This document shows positions 25,365 to 33,391 of a stretch of 64,000 bases of DNA, one piece after another. The stretch spans positions 1 through 64,000 of the forward strand of contig JBJOKE010000073.1 of the NCBI GenBank assembly GCA_046046245.1, read 5' to 3'. Each line of letters opens with the position of its first letter. Positions within the stretch are counted from its first letter, which is position 1. The notes under the pieces are model-generated. The model was given only the letters and a program-made list of their open reading frames with translations, ran no database searches and was not told where the DNA came from. The position numbers and the translations under genes were made by a program. Origin of the DNA: UBA4615 sp046046245 (GTDB taxonomy: Bacteria; Pseudomonadota; Gammaproteobacteria; Burkholderiales; Burkholderiaceae_E).

Positions 25365-26738
25365 TCAGCGCGGCACGGTCTCGGCCGGCACGCCGCCGAC
25401 GGGCGCCACCAGCGAGACCGGCGCGCCCGAGGCGACCCACCATCCGCAGGCCGCGCGACGGCGCGCGTCGACGTCGCGCCAGTACTGCTGCCAGCCCTCG
25501 GGCGCGCACAGGCCGTCGACGGTCACCGGTCCGCGCAGGCGGGCCGCCGCCTCGGCGTCGAGCACGCCGGGCGGCGTGCCGCCGGCGGCGACGGCGTCGA
25601 TCGCGCGGTTCAGCAGCCGCCGGTAGGCGACGATCGCGCGGTCGGTGGTCGCGAGGTGCTCGCGGGTGCGGTCCTGGATCGGGCCCTGCGATTCGACCGC
25701 CCACTGGTCGTGGACGTTGATGTCCTCGCCCATGCCGGTGTAGGTGCGCGTGCGCTGCTCGGCGGGGTCGAAGCCCCAGTCGTTGCCGCGGTGCTTCCTC
25801 GGCCGGTAGTCGGGCAGCTCGTAGAGCTCGAGGCGCTGCGCGCGCATCGTGGCCTTGTCCACCGGCGCGTCGAAGCTGGTGAAGAAGGCGTACCAGCAGT
25901 TGTGCGTGTCGTCGATCGGCACGTGCAGCTGCAGGATCGCCATCGTCTGCGACAGCGGGATCACGAAGGCCTGCGGGAACACGAGGTTCGTGATCCGCAC
26001 GTGCAGCCGACGCGCGTCGACCTCGCGCAGCGCGGTGAGCCGCAGGCCGTGCTCGGACGGCTCGACCGTGATCGCGGGCCGCACGCATTCGCGCATCACG
26101 CGGGTCATCGGCAGGTCGGAGCCGGACGATGCGTCGCGGAACTGGCGACCGTAGGCGGCCCGCGGGTCCTCGTCCTCGAAGAAGCGGTGCAGGAACGACG
26201 CATGCGCCGGGTCGATGCCGACCTCCACCGCCTGCAGCCAGTTGCAGTCGATCAGGCCCTTGAACGCGAAGACGTGCGTGTCGGGCGCGACGAAGGGGTC
26301 GAGCGCGGGAAACGGCGGCGGCTCGCCCGGGCCGAGGTAGCCCCAGATCGCGCCGGCGCGCTCGACCGCCGGATACGCCTTCTGGCGCAGCCGGGTCAGC
26401 AGCGGCGAGTTGTCCGGCTCGGCCGGCGCCTCGCGCAGGCGGCCCTCGACGTCGAACAGCCAGCCGTGGAACGGGCAGCGCAGGCCGCCGTCCTCGAGGC
26501 GACCGTAGGCGAGGTCGGCGCCGCGGTGCGGGCAGTCGCGGTCGACGAGGCCGAGGCGGCCGCGCTCGTCGCGGAACAGCACGAGGTCCTGGCCGAGGAC
26601 CTTCACCGGGCGCAGCGGGCGGTCGCCCGCGAGCTCCTCGGCGAGCGCCACCGGCTGCCAGTAGCGCCGCAGCAGCTCGCCCGCGGGCGTGCCCGGCCCG
26701 GTGCGGGTCATCCGGTCGTTCTGCTCGGCGCTGATCAT
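25365..26738 (-). CDS. Rieske non-heme iron aromatic ring-hydroxylating oxygenase, alpha subunit
   Basis: This 457-residue oxygenase resembles the phthalate 4,5-dioxygenase/VanA group, which uses homo-oligomeric alpha subunits. The Rieske [2Fe-2S] ligands are C69-x-H71 and C88-x2-H91 (DCPHRGADLAYG and LRCPFHGWLF). The mononuclear iron histidines are H179 and H184 in IDPAHASFLHRFF. The ATG at 26738 has GGAGA upstream. It opens the minus-strand array followed by the GS-like ligase, ferredoxin and TRAP genes, and is divergent from pcaB. It probably oxygenates an aromatic acid or amine taken up by the TRAP system. Substrate is inferred from context only. Confidence 0.92.
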   Translation of the reverse strand: MISAEQNDRMTRTGPGTPAGELLRRYWQPVALAEELAGDRPLRPVKVLGQDLVLFRDERGRLGLVDRDCPHRGADLAYGRLEDGGLRCPFHGWLFDVEGRLREAPAEPDNSPLLTRLRQKAYPAVERAGAIWGYLGPGEPPPFPALDPFVAPDTHVFAFKGLIDCNWLQAVEVGIDPAHASFLHRFFEDEDPRAAYGRQFRDASSGSDLPMTRVMRECVRPAITVEPSEHGLRLTALREVDARRLHVRITNLVFPQAFVIPLSQTMAILQLHVPIDDTHNCWYAFFTSFDAPVDKATMRAQRLELYELPDYRPRKHRGNDWGFDPAEQRTRTYTGMGEDINVHDQWAVESQGPIQDRTREHLATTDRAIVAYRRLLNRAIDAVAAGGTPPGVLDAEAAARLRGPVTVDGLCAPEGWQQYWRDVDARRRAACGWWVASGAPVSLVAPVGGVPAETVPR

Positions 26739-26875
26739 CGCGGTCTCCGGGTCGCCTGCGCGGTCGGCCGATTCTAGCGCCGGCCCCCGCGGGCGGCCTT
26801 GCGCGCGCCGCGAGGCCGGGGCGATGATGCGGCGCCCCGCGGCGCGCGCCGCGCCCGCTCCGCCCACGCCACCCG

Positions 26876-28342
26876 ATGACCGACACCCTGCGCGGCCAGT
26901 TCGCGAGCGACACCGTCTCGCGGCACTTCGACGACGCGGCACTGCTCGCGGCGATGGCGCGCGTCGAGGCGGCCCTCGCGGATGCGCAGGCGCGCTGCGG
27001 GATCGTGCCGGACGAGGTCGCACGCGCGATCGAGGCGGCCTGCGTGCGGCGCTTCGGCCCGGCGGCCGCCGTCGCGGGCGTGGCCCCCGGCTCGAACGCG
27101 CGGGCGGACGGCGGTGCGCCCGGCACGCAGGCGTCGGCCGCCCGGCCGGACGACGGCACCGATCCGTTCGAGCCCTCGGCGCTCGCGGCCGCGGCGCGGC
27201 GGGCCGGCACGCTCGCGATCCCGTTCGTGAAGGCACTGACCGCCGAGGTCGCGCGCGACCACGCGGCGGCCGCGCGCTGGGTCCACTGGGGCGCGACCAG
27301 CCAGGACGTGGCCGACACCGCGTTGGCGCTGGCCGCCGCCGCCGCCGGCGCCGAGCTGCAGGCGCAGCTCGCGCGCACCGGCGATGCGCTCGCGCGGCTC
27401 GCCGAGGCGCACCGCGACACGCCGGTCACCGGCCGCACGCTCCTGCAGCCGGCCACGCCGGTGCCCTTCGGCTGGAAGGCGGCCTGCTGGCTCTCGCCGC
27501 TGGTGCGCGGGCGCGTCGCCCTCGCCTCGGCGCTCGATGCGATGCGCACGCTCCAGCTCGGCGGCGCCTCGGGCATCCGGGCGGCGCTCGGCGGCCGCGG
27601 CGACGCGGTGGCCGCGGCGATGGCCGACGCGCTCGGCCTCGCCGACCCCGGCCTCTCGTGGCACGGCAGCCGCGACCGCGTCGCGCGGCTCGGTTCCGAG
27701 CTCGCGCTCGTGGCCGGCGCGATGGCGCGGATCGGCCGCGACCTCTCGCTGCTGATGCAGGGCGAGGTGGCCGAGGCCTTCGAGCCTAGCGGCGAGGGCC
27801 GCGGCGGCTCGTCCGCCATGCCGCACAAGCGCAATCCGGTGGCCGCGATGCTCGCGCTGCAGGCCGGGCTGCGCGCGCCCGGGCTGGTCGCGACGCTGCT
27901 CGCGCAGCAGGCGGGCGAGCACGAGCGCGGGCTCGGCACCTGGCAGTCCGACTGGTGGACGCTGGGGGCGCTCTTCGAGGCCGCCGGCAGCGCGACCGCG
28001 GCGATCGGCGAGGCGATCGACGGGCTGCGCGTCGACGCCGCCGCGATGCGCGCGAACCTCGGGCGCACCGGCGGCTTCGTGTACGCGGAGGCGGTCACCG
28101 TGGCGCTGGCCGGGTCGCTGGGCAGGCCCGCCGCGCAGGCCGCGATGGAGCGGATCTGCGCCGACGCGATCGACCGCGGCGTGCCGCTGCGCGATGCGCT
28201 CGCGCAGGCGCGCGCGGCCGACGCGGCGCTCGCGGCGGCCCTGCCGGATGCGACGCTCGACGCGCTGTTCGACCCGCGGGCGCAGCGCGGCGACGCCGAC
28301 ACGATGATCGACCGCACGCTCGCCGCGTGGCGGGCGGCCTGA
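26876..28342 (+). CDS. pcaB: 3-carboxy-cis,cis-muconate cycloisomerase
   Basis: PcaB cyclises 3-carboxymuconate to 4-carboxymuconolactone in the protocatechuate branch of the beta-ketoadipate pathway. The protein has the fumarase/aspartase superfamily fold, with the signature GSSAMPHKRNPV at about residues 311-322 and the WVHWGATSQDVADTALAL active-site segment. At 488 residues it is longer than the usual 450 or so. The extra length is a Gly/Ala-rich insertion at about residues 64-95 (beginning VAPGSNARADGG), before the conserved TLAIPFVKALTAEV. It leads the plus-strand pca array; pcaGH for ring cleavage is not in the window. Confidence 0.93.
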   Translation: MTDTLRGQFASDTVSRHFDDAALLAAMARVEAALADAQARCGIVPDEVARAIEAACVRRFGPAAAVAGVAPGSNARADGGAPGTQASAARPDDGTDPFEPSALAAAARRAGTLAIPFVKALTAEVARDHAAAARWVHWGATSQDVADTALALAAAAAGAELQAQLARTGDALARLAEAHRDTPVTGRTLLQPATPVPFGWKAACWLSPLVRGRVALASALDAMRTLQLGGASGIRAALGGRGDAVAAAMADALGLADPGLSWHGSRDRVARLGSELALVAGAMARIGRDLSLLMQGEVAEAFEPSGEGRGGSSAMPHKRNPVAAMLALQAGLRAPGLVATLLAQQAGEHERGLGTWQSDWWTLGALFEAAGSATAAIGEAIDGLRVDAAAMRANLGRTGGFVYAEAVTVALAGSLGRPAAQAAMERICADAIDRGVPLRDALAQARAADAALAAALPDATLDALFDPRAQRGDADTMIDRTLAAWRAA

Positions 28343-28387
28343 GCCGCCTGCGATAATCCGCCGACACCCCCGACACCGAGACCCGCC

Positions 28388-29653
28388 ATGCCCTTCGTCA
28401 GCCACGCCGGCGCCCGCCTCTACTGGCGCGTCGACGGCGACCCCGCCCTGCCGCCGCTGGTGCTCGTGAACTCGCTCGGCACCGACCACTGCCTGTGGGA
28501 TCCGGTCATGCCGCGGCTGGTCGACTACTTCCGGGTGGTGCGGATGGACATGCGCGGGCACGGCGCGTCCGACGCGCCGGCCGGCGAGTACACCGTCGAG
28601 CTGCTCGCGAAGGACGTGCTCGCGGTGGCCGACGCGGCCGGCCTCGAGCGCTTCGACTGCTGCGGGATCTCGCTGGGCGGCATGATCGGCCAGTGGATCG
28701 GGATCCACGCGGGCGCGCGGCTGCGCCGGCTCGTGCTCTGCAACACCACCGGCCGCGCCGACCCCGCGCCGCAGGTCGCCCGCATCGCGACCGTGAAGGA
28801 GAAGGGGATGGCCGCGGTGCTCGACACCGTGCTCGGCCGCTTCTTCACCGCGCGCTTCCGCGCCCGCGGCACCGCGCACCTGCACTCGGTCGCGCAGACC
28901 GTGCTGTCGCTCGACCCGGTCGGCTACGCGGGCTGCTGCGCGGCCGTGCGCGACCACGACCTGCTCGACGCGCTCGGGTCGATCGCGGTGCCCACCACGG
29001 TCGTCGTCGGCACGCACGACCTCTCCACGCCGCCGGCGATGGGCCGCGCGATCGCCGAGCGGATCCCGGGCGCCGCGCTCGTCGAGCTCGACTGCGCGCA
29101 CATCCCGCACTCCGAGGACCCGCCCGCCTTCGTCGCGATGCTGGTGCCGACGCTCGCGCCCGAGCGCACGCAGGGCGAGCCGGTGCCCGGCTCGCACCTC
29201 GCCAGCGGCGCGCTGCCCGCGGGCGCGGCGCCGGTCACCGGCGTGGCCGCCGACGCGACGCTGGTCGAGCAGTACCAGCGCGGGATCGCGCGGCGCAAGC
29301 AGGCGCTCGGCGAGGCCTACGTGAACGCGCGGATCGAGAAGGCCGACCCGTTCACCGCCGATTTCCAGGCCATGATCACGCGCTGGGCCTGGCAGGACGT
29401 CTGGACCCGGCCGGTGTTCGACGACCGCACGCGCCGGCTGGTGGTGCTCGCGATCACGTCGGCGCTCGCGCGCTGGGAGGAGTTCCGGCTGCACGCGAAG
29501 GCCGGGCTCGATCGCGAGCTGTCGCCGACCGAGCTGAAGGAGCTGCTGCAGCAGGCGGCGATCTACGCCGGCGTGCCCACCTCGGTGACCGGATTCAAGG
29601 TGGCCTCGGAGCTGCTCACCGAGCGCGCCGCCGAGCGGGCGAAGCAGGGCTGA
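28388..29653 (+). CDS. pcaL: Fused 3-oxoadipate enol-lactonase/4-carboxymuconolactone decarboxylase
   Basis: A 421-residue fusion of two successive beta-ketoadipate enzymes. Residues 1 to about 260 are an alpha/beta hydrolase with the nucleophile in CCGISLGGMIGQWIG (Ser95) and a C-terminal His in CAHIPHSEDPPA: PcaD, which opens the enol-lactone. After a linker of about 35 residues, the remainder is PcaC (carboxymuconolactone decarboxylase), with TRPVFDDRTRRLVVLAITSA, the catalytic-histidine region EFRLHAKAGLDRELSP and LLQQAAIYAGVPTSVT. Such PcaDC fusions are called PcaL in actinomycetes and occur in proteobacteria. It lies 45 bases after pcaB and 11 bases before the flavin monooxygenase gene. 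Confidence 0.93.
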   Translation: MPFVSHAGARLYWRVDGDPALPPLVLVNSLGTDHCLWDPVMPRLVDYFRVVRMDMRGHGASDAPAGEYTVELLAKDVLAVADAAGLERFDCCGISLGGMIGQWIGIHAGARLRRLVLCNTTGRADPAPQVARIATVKEKGMAAVLDTVLGRFFTARFRARGTAHLHSVAQTVLSLDPVGYAGCCAAVRDHDLLDALGSIAVPTTVVVGTHDLSTPPAMGRAIAERIPGAALVELDCAHIPHSEDPPAFVAMLVPTLAPERTQGEPVPGSHLASGALPAGAAPVTGVAADATLVEQYQRGIARRKQALGEAYVNARIEKADPFTADFQAMITRWAWQDVWTRPVFDDRTRRLVVLAITSALARWEEFRLHAKAGLDRELSPTELKELLQQAAIYAGVPTSVTGFKVASELLTERAAERAKQG

Positions 29654-29664
29654 CGGAGCGGAGC

Positions 29665-30945
29665 ATGCAGGGGAGCGACGGCATCGAGACGATCGACATC
29701 GCGATCGTGGGCGGCGGCATCGGCGGGCTGACGACGGCGCTCGCGCTGCACGCGAAGGGCATCGGCTGCACGGTGTTCGAGGCGGTCGAGCAGGTGCGCC
29801 CGCTCGGCGTGGGCATCAACCTGCTGCCGCACTCGGTGCGCGTGCTCTCGGGCCTGGGGCTGCAGCCGACGCTCGCCGAGACCGCGGTCGAGACCGCCGA
29901 GCTCGCCTTCTTCAACAAGCACGGCCAGAAGATCTGGGCCGAGCCGCGCGGCCTGGCCGCCGGCTACGCGTTCCCGCAGTTCTCGATCCACCGCGGCCGG
30001 CTGCAGATGATCCTGTTCGAGGCCGCGTCCGCGCGGCTGCCGGCGGGCTCGATCCGCACCTCGCACGCCCTCCAGCGGTTCGAGGACCGCGGCGACCACG
30101 TGCTGCTGCACTTCGCCGACCGCGCCGGCAACGCCCGTCCGCCGATCCGCGCGCGCGCGGTGATCGGCGCCGACGGCATCCACTCGGTCGTGCGCCGCAC
30201 GTTCTTCCCGGACGAGGGCCCGGCGCGCTTCTCCGGCCGGATGCTGTGGCGCGCGACCACCCGCGCGAAGCCCTTCCTCACCGGCCGCTCGATGATCCAG
30301 GCCGGCCACCAGGACCAGAAGTTCGTCTGCTACCCGATCCAGCGCACGCCCGATGCCGACGGCCTGCAGACGATCAACTGGATCGCCGAGCTGACCGTGC
30401 CCGCGGGCACGACGCCCGAGCGCGAGCAGTGGAACAAGCAGGTGGACCGGTCGGTGTTCCGAGAGCCCTTCGCCGGCTGGCGCTTCGACTGGCTCGACAT
30501 CGCCGGCCTGATCGACGGCGCCGACGCGATCTACGAGTTCCCGATGGTCGACCGCGATCCGCGCGAGCGCTGGACGCACGGGCGCACGACGCTGCTGGGC
30601 GACGCCGCGCACCCGATGTACCCGATCGGCTCGAACGGCGCGTCGCAGGGCATCCTCGACGCCGAGGCGATGGCCGAGGCGATCGCCGCGGCGGGTTTCC
30701 CCGCGGCCACGCAGGATCCGACCGGCGCGTTCTCCGCCTACGAGGCGGCGCGCCGCGAGGCCACCGGGAAGATCGTGCTGTCGAACCGGCAGAACGGGCC
30801 CGACCAGGTGATGCAGATCGCCGAGGAGCGCGCGCCCGGCGGCTTCGCGCACATCCACGACGTGATCCCGCAGGCCGAGCTCGAGGCGATCTCGGCGCGC
30901 TACAAGCAGCTCGCGGGCTTCACCCACGCGCAGGTGAACCGATGA
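29665..30945 (+). CDS. FAD-dependent aromatic monooxygenase, PhzS-like
   Basis: This 426-residue class A flavoprotein monooxygenase carries the ADP-binding loop VGGGIGGLTTALALHAKG (GxGxxG at 16-21). It also has the GxD motif region VIGADGIHSVVRRTFFPDEG and the FAD-ribityl motif LLGDAAHPMYPIGSNGASQG. Segments such as RPLGVGINLLPHSVRVL, FSIHRGRLQMILFEA and YEFPMVDRDPRERW closely follow phenazine monooxygenase PhzS. That enzyme catalyses decarboxylative hydroxylation; salicylate hydroxylase is a more distant relative. GGAGCGGAGC precedes the ATG. In this pca context it may hydroxylate a carboxylated ring, but the substrate is unproven. Its last bases overlap the next gene. Confidence 0.88.
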   Translation: MQGSDGIETIDIAIVGGGIGGLTTALALHAKGIGCTVFEAVEQVRPLGVGINLLPHSVRVLSGLGLQPTLAETAVETAELAFFNKHGQKIWAEPRGLAAGYAFPQFSIHRGRLQMILFEAASARLPAGSIRTSHALQRFEDRGDHVLLHFADRAGNARPPIRARAVIGADGIHSVVRRTFFPDEGPARFSGRMLWRATTRAKPFLTGRSMIQAGHQDQKFVCYPIQRTPDADGLQTINWIAELTVPAGTTPEREQWNKQVDRSVFREPFAGWRFDWLDIAGLIDGADAIYEFPMVDRDPRERWTHGRTTLLGDAAHPMYPIGSNGASQGILDAEAMAEAIAAAGFPAATQDPTGAFSAYEAARREATGKIVLSNRQNGPDQVMQIAEERAPGGFAHIHDVIPQAELEAISARYKQLAGFTHAQVNR

Positions 30946-31568
30946 TCGACGCGGTGATCTGGGACTTCGGCGGGGTCATCTCGTCGAGCCCCTTCGTGGC
31001 CTTCGCCCGCTACGAGGCCGAGCGCGGCCTGCCGGCGAACTTCCTGCGCACGGTCAACGCGACCAACCCGCACGACAACGCCTGGGCGCGGCTCGAGCGC
31101 AGCGAGCTCGACCTCGCCGGCTTCGACGCGGCCTTCGCCGCCGAGAGCCGCGCGCTCGGCCACGAGGTCCGCGGCGCCGAGGTGCTGCCGCTGCTGGCCG
31201 GCGACATCCGCCCGGAGATGGTCGAGGCGCTGCGCCGCATCCGCGAGCGGATGCGCACCGGCTGCATCACCAACAACTTCACCGCGATGGACGTGAGCCC
31301 GATGGGCGGCCTCTACAAGGCCGAGATCATGCGGCTCTTCCACCACGTGATCGAGAGCGCGAAGGCCGGCGTGCGCAAGCCCGACCCGCGCATCTACACG
31401 ATGATGACCGACGCGCTCGGCGTCGACCCGGCGCGCTGCGTCTACCTCGACGACCTCGGCATCAACCTGAAGCCGGCGCGCGACCTGGGGATGCGGACGA
31501 TCAAGGTCGGCGAGGCCGCGCCGGCGCTCGACGAGCTCGAGCGGCACCTGGGCTTCGCGCTGCGCTGA
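30942..31568 (+). CDS. HAD-superfamily hydrolase, HAD-IA
   Basis: This 208-residue protein resembles the phosphatase-like N-terminal domain of soluble epoxide hydrolases and ACAD10-type proteins. Motif I is WDFGGVIS: the nucleophile is Asp8, but the second Asp of the usual DxDxT/V is a glycine. Motif II is ITNNF, motif III is KAGVRKPDPRIYTMM and motif IV is YLDDLGINLKPARDLG. It overlaps the flavin monooxygenase gene by 4 bases (ATGA) and is therefore coupled to it. Loss of the general-acid Asp suggests weak phosphatase activity, a dehalogenase-like hydrolysis or another role. It belongs with the pathway by position, not by known chemistry. Confidence 0.85.
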   Translation: MIDAVIWDFGGVISSSPFVAFARYEAERGLPANFLRTVNATNPHDNAWARLERSELDLAGFDAAFAAESRALGHEVRGAEVLPLLAGDIRPEMVEALRRIRERMRTGCITNNFTAMDVSPMGGLYKAEIMRLFHHVIESAKAGVRKPDPRIYTMMTDALGVDPARCVYLDDLGINLKPARDLGMRTIKVGEAAPALDELERHLGFALR

Positions 31569-31583
31569 GCGCGCCGCCCCCGA

Positions 31584-32396
31584 TCAGCGCGGCGGGGCGG
31601 GCGACTCGCCGGCGGCGAGCCGGCGCCCGATGTCGTCGATCACGGGCAGCAGGTCGGCGACGGTGTCGATGACGTAGTGTGCGCCGGCCGCGCGCAGCAC
31701 GGCCGCGGCGCGGTCGGCCGCGACCCGGCGCGCGGACGGCGCCAGCGCGGACCATTCGTCCCACGACAGGCCCACCCCGTTGCCCGAGGCGCTCACGCCC
31801 ACCGTCCACGTGCCGGCCGCGAGCCCCTCGGCGATGCCGGGAACGGTGTCGTCCACCTTCACCGCCGCCGTCGGCCGCCGCACGCCGAGCTCGGCCAGGC
31901 TGCGCAGCATCATCATCGGGCCGGGCCGGCCCTCGGGCAGGTCGCCCGCGCAGACGAGGCTGTCGGGCGACCAGCCGGCGGCCGCCGCGCGCGGCAGGAT
32001 CGGCGCCATGATCCCGCGCGTGTAGCCGGTGGTCGACCCGATCCGCAGGCCGCGCAGGCGCAGCGCGCGCACCACGTCCGCCGCGCCCGGCACCGGATCG
32101 GCGAAATCGGCGGCGACCGCCACGTTCATCGGCTCGAAGACCGCGTGGACGCGATCGACGTCCGCCTCGCCGGGCGGTGCGCCGTGGCGATCGGACCAGG
32201 CGCGGGCGACGCGGGGCAGCGCGAGCAGCGCGGCGACGTGGTCGCGCTTGGGCCGGCCCATCGGGCCGCGCGCCTCGTCGACGGTGATCGGCACGCCGAC
32301 ATGCTCGAACGCGCGCAGGAACGCGCCCATCGGCGCCCGCGACCCGAAATCGATCGTCGTGCCGGCCCAGTCGAACACCACCGCTTCCAGCGTCAT
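31584..32396 (-). CDS. phnX: Phosphonoacetaldehyde hydrolase-like HAD protein
   Basis: The 270-residue product matches PhnX, which splits phosphonoacetaldehyde into acetaldehyde and phosphate. The signature FDWAGTTIDFGS places the nucleophile at Asp9, with the alanine (not Asp) two residues later that typifies PhnX. The Schiff-base lysine is in GPMGRPKRDHV (Lys50). PGAADVVRALRLRGLRIGST-type cap/core features and VKVDDTVPGIAEG (motif IV) follow. The ATG at 32396 has GGGAGC upstream. There is no phnW transaminase or phosphonate transporter beside it, so the partner enzymes must be elsewhere, or the true substrate differs. Confidence 0.85.
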   Translation of the reverse strand: MTLEAVVFDWAGTTIDFGSRAPMGAFLRAFEHVGVPITVDEARGPMGRPKRDHVAALLALPRVARAWSDRHGAPPGEADVDRVHAVFEPMNVAVAADFADPVPGAADVVRALRLRGLRIGSTTGYTRGIMAPILPRAAAAGWSPDSLVCAGDLPEGRPGPMMMLRSLAELGVRRPTAAVKVDDTVPGIAEGLAAGTWTVGVSASGNGVGLSWDEWSALAPSARRVAADRAAAVLRAAGAHYVIDTVADLLPVIDDIGRRLAAGESPAPPR

Positions 32397-32557
32397 CGTC
32401 GTGTGCGCTCCCGTGAGGTCGGCGATGGTGCGCACGCCAACGTGACCGGGCGATGACGACACCGATCGCGGGGCCCCGCGGCCGCGGCGAGCGGGCCGAC
32501 GGGGCCGGCGACCGGGGCACCGGCGGAATGCCGCGGACGCTGGTGTATGGTTGGCGG

Positions 32558-32974
32558 ATGGACCACCTGAAGCCCCGCGAGGCCCACGCGTTCCTGGCCT
32601 CCAACCCGGACGCGGTCTGGATCGACTGTCGGACCGAGGCCGAGCATTTCCTCGTCGGCCACCCGGTCGTCGAGCGCGATGGCGCCGACCCGCTGCGGCC
32701 CCACAACGTCTGGTGGGCCGACGACCTGAAGGGCGAGATGAACGAGCGCTTCGTCGACGACGTCGCCGCGGTCGCGCCGGATCGCGCGACGCCCGTCGTG
32801 CTGATCTGCCGCTCGGGGCGGCGCTCGGTCTCGGCCGGCGAGGCGCTGGAGGCGGCGGGCTGGACGGCCGTCCGCAACGTGATCGACGGCTTCGAGGGCC
32901 CGCTCGACGAGCGCTTCCGCCGCGGCACGCAGGCGGGCTGGCGGTTCGAGGGCCTGCCCTGGGAGCAGCTCTAG
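32558..32974 (+). CDS. Rhodanese-like domain protein
   Basis: This 138-residue single rhodanese domain protein has the catalytic loop LICRSGRRS with Cys84 as the sulfur-accepting residue. The CH2A-like segment AVWIDCRTEAEHFLVGHP follows the N-terminal helix. The start MDHLKPREAHAFL at 32558 agrees with domain length; in-frame starts upstream add only low-complexity sequence. The FLVGHP-VVERDG-ADPLRPHNVWWADD stretch is typical of sulfurtransferases found in Burkholderiales. It acts in the cytosol, probably on sulfane sulfur such as thiosulfate or persulfides. It is divergent from the phnX-like gene. Confidence 0.87.
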   Translation: MDHLKPREAHAFLASNPDAVWIDCRTEAEHFLVGHPVVERDGADPLRPHNVWWADDLKGEMNERFVDDVAAVAPDRATPVVLICRSGRRSVSAGEALEAAGWTAVRNVIDGFEGPLDERFRRGTQAGWRFEGLPWEQL

Positions 32975-33008
32975 CGACGCCGCGACGCGCCGCGCTCGGG
33001 CGGCGGCG

Positions 33009-33260
33009 TCAGTGCAGCACCAGCGGCTGCTGCATCAGGCCCTCGAAATTGCTGAGGAAGTCGTCGACCTCCTCGATCGTGGGCTCGGTGGCGATCAGCT
33101 GCGTGACGTCGAAACGGAACTTCTCGGCGAGCACGCCCCCGAGGAAGATCTCGCGCTTGGCGGCCTTGTCCATGATCTCGTACCCGCCGGCGAACGGCTG
33201 CCCCTCCGCGGACTTGAACTCCACGACGCAGTAGTTCGGGCTGTTGTAGATCATGTTCAT
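33009..33260 (-). CDS. DUF3567 family protein
   Basis: This 83-residue protein begins MNMIYNSPNYCVVEFKSAEG and continues YEIMDKAAKREIFLGGVLAE, the standard pattern of DUF3567. The family is essentially confined to Burkholderiales and has no known function. The small acidic C-terminal helix (EEVDDFLSNFEGLMQQ) completes it. GAGG precedes the ATG. The gene stands between the rhodanese and CobW genes with promoter-length gaps on each side. Its presence is one of the better taxonomic clues in the window. Confidence 0.92.
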   Translation of the reverse strand: MNMIYNSPNYCVVEFKSAEGQPFAGGYEIMDKAAKREIFLGGVLAEKFRFDVTQLIATEPTIEEVDDFLSNFEGLMQQPLVLH

Positions 33261-33391
33261 CGAAAGGGACCTCGCTCGGGACGTCGCAAGAGTGGCCGAG
33301 CCGACGGCGTGGGTCGTGTGCCCACAGACAGCCGCTCAACGGGGACCGACAGGCGTCGACAGTCCGTGACGATCCGTCGGCTCTCCGCCAC

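Noticed and set aside
26774..29494. 906-codon minus-strand open frame opposite pcaB and pcaDC
   Set aside because: No recognisable domain and typical shadow composition; the plus-strand genes are certain.
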